From an uncultured Capnocytophaga sp. (GTDB lineage Bacteria; Bacteroidota; Bacteroidia; Flavobacteriales; Flavobacteriaceae), in NCBI RefSeq assembly GCF_938029845.1, contig NZ_CALHGG010000158.1, forward strand, positions 1 to 6,337: a DNA stretch of 6,337 nt. Direction: 5' to 3'. The notes beneath the pieces were generated by a model. It did no database searches. It saw only the letters and a list, made by a program, of their open reading frames with translations, and was not told the origin of the DNA. The first letter of the stretch is position 1, and each line of letters opens with the position of its first letter. A program made the position numbers and the translations under genes. This document shows positions 5,496-6,337 of this stretch, one piece after another.

Positions 5496-6337
5496 TTACT
5501 TTACAAAAATCTTTTTATAGTTAGAAAACTTAAAAAAATAAAAATCATTATGTATGTATAAGTCGTTTTTATCAATAAAAATTCTATTTACATAACTCCA
5601 ACTTATTTGAGTATAAGAATTAGGTTGAGAAAGTTTTACTTCCAATATGATGCTTAAAGTATGTCTTTCTGCTATAACTTCTTCTTTAGTATCATCTATA
5701 AAATACTGACGTAAGGTATTATTAGTAGGGTCAAACTTATATACTTTATCTGATAATACTAAAAGATTATTATCTTCATCTGAAAAAATATCTCTAAGAT
5801 TTTTAGGGAAATCAGCAATAAGAGTGGTTACATTATAAGAATCTGAAGCTGCATCATATACTATTTTTCGTAAGTTCTTATTTGTATCAACTACATATAT
5901 CACTTTATTAATGATTACGATTTTATCTATTCTACGAAAAGAAGCTTCATTACCTTTTCCATCTTTTATACCACTTGTAACAGCAGTACCTGCTATATAA
6001 GTACAAGATTTAGTTTTAGCATCAAATAATAAAAGACGAGATTGCCTATTCCCTACTAAGATATATTTATTTTCATCTAATTGTCTTATATCAGTTAACA
6101 TCTCAGAAGGAGTAGTGTATTCTTTTTCTCTATTAAAGTTAAAGGGCAGTGCATACACACTACGTCCGACAGAAGTGGGGGGATTCGTAACAAGATATAT
6201 AGAATCCTTTTGAGGAGATAACTCCATCCCCATGTTATTGAAAAATAAGTGATCTATTCTACTTAGGATAGTAACTTCCCCTTCCTTATTTATTTTCTTT
6301 ATAGATGGATTAAAATTACCATATCTATCTCCAGAAT
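5496..6337 (-). CDS. NHL-type beta-propeller protein, 5' end beyond the window
   Basis: A partial gene: 279 codons plus the stop are visible, and the frame is open up to the right edge, so the Met codon at 6231-6233 is probably internal. The 34 residues before that Met continue the same pattern (NPSIKKINKEGEVTIL, a propeller-blade type segment). A recognisable NHL-type repeat lies around 5865-5990: SGIKDGKGNEASF, then an IYVVDTNKNLRKI strand pair, matching the family pattern G-x-x-DG-x-x-x-A-x-F followed by a Y-V-x-D-x-x-N-x-x-I/L-R-K-I strand. Other blades are more diverged (for example LVLSDKVYKFDPTNN). NHL propellers usually mediate binding rather than catalysis, and in Bacteroidota such proteins are often exported lipoproteins, but the signal region is not visible here. 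The DNA is noticeably AT-richer than mgtE and its partner. It is the first visible gene of the minus-strand cluster, with the next start 4 bp after its stop. Confidence 0.8.
   Translation of the reverse strand, partial: SGDRYGNFNPSIKKINKEGEVTILSRIDHLFFNNMGMELSPQKDSIYLVTNPPTSVGRSVYALPFNFNREKEYTTPSEMLTDIRQLDENKYILVGNRQSRLLLFDAKTKSCTYIAGTAVTSGIKDGKGNEASFRRIDKIVIINKVIYVVDTNKNLRKIVYDAASDSYNVTTLIADFPKNLRDIFSDEDNNLLVLSDKVYKFDPTNNTLRQYFIDDTKEEVIAERHTLSIILEVKLSQPNSYTQISWSYVNRIFIDKNDLYIHNDFYFFKFSNYKKIFVK

Overview
The window looks like chromosomal DNA from a low-GC member of the Bacteroidota, most likely Flavobacteriales. The signs are two matches to the Bacteroidota -7 promoter element TAnnTTTG, starts preceded by A-rich sequence with no strong Shine-Dalgarno, a small lipoprotein of the kind common in this phylum, and proteins of Bacteroidota-type families. 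Capnocytophaga is a plausible genus, but I hold that loosely because it rests on general resemblance only.

Positions 1-106 hold no assignable gene, only a probable promoter. Positions 107-508 encode a small lipocalin-like lipoprotein, closed by a very clear intrinsic terminator (512-543). A promoter at 577-608 then opens a plus-strand pair. The first gene is mgtE (690-2045), a CBS-gated magnesium channel/transporter with all its usual parts. Its start is 690 rather than the longer GTG start at 621, so the mRNA has a leader of about 75 nt with short tandem and inverted repeats. The second gene begins 17 bp after mgtE (2063-3730). It encodes a 555-residue conserved Bacteroidota protein whose C-terminal third carries, in the right order, three motifs resembling the nucleoside phosphorylase/AMP nucleosidase superfamily. 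That assignment is the most interesting functional hint in the window.

The pair ends at 3730 and converges on a minus-strand cluster, with a 61-bp gap containing overlapping inverted repeats. Read in the direction of transcription, the cluster is: a beta-propeller protein with an NHL-type repeat (5496-6337, running off the right edge, so its N-terminus is not seen); a 123-residue protein with an ECCGIEAF motif (5120-5491); a 129-residue protein of unknown function (4734-5123); and a single-motif phospholipase D-like protein with two C-terminal zinc ribbons (3792-4715). The spacings are 4 bp, a 4-bp ATGA overlap and 18 bp, so the four genes are very probably co-transcribed. The cluster looks accessory, and the propeller gene is visibly more AT-rich than mgtE and its partner. 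A toxin, defence or nucleic-acid-processing role is possible but not demonstrated. No RNA gene, insertion sequence, CRISPR array or attachment site was found.
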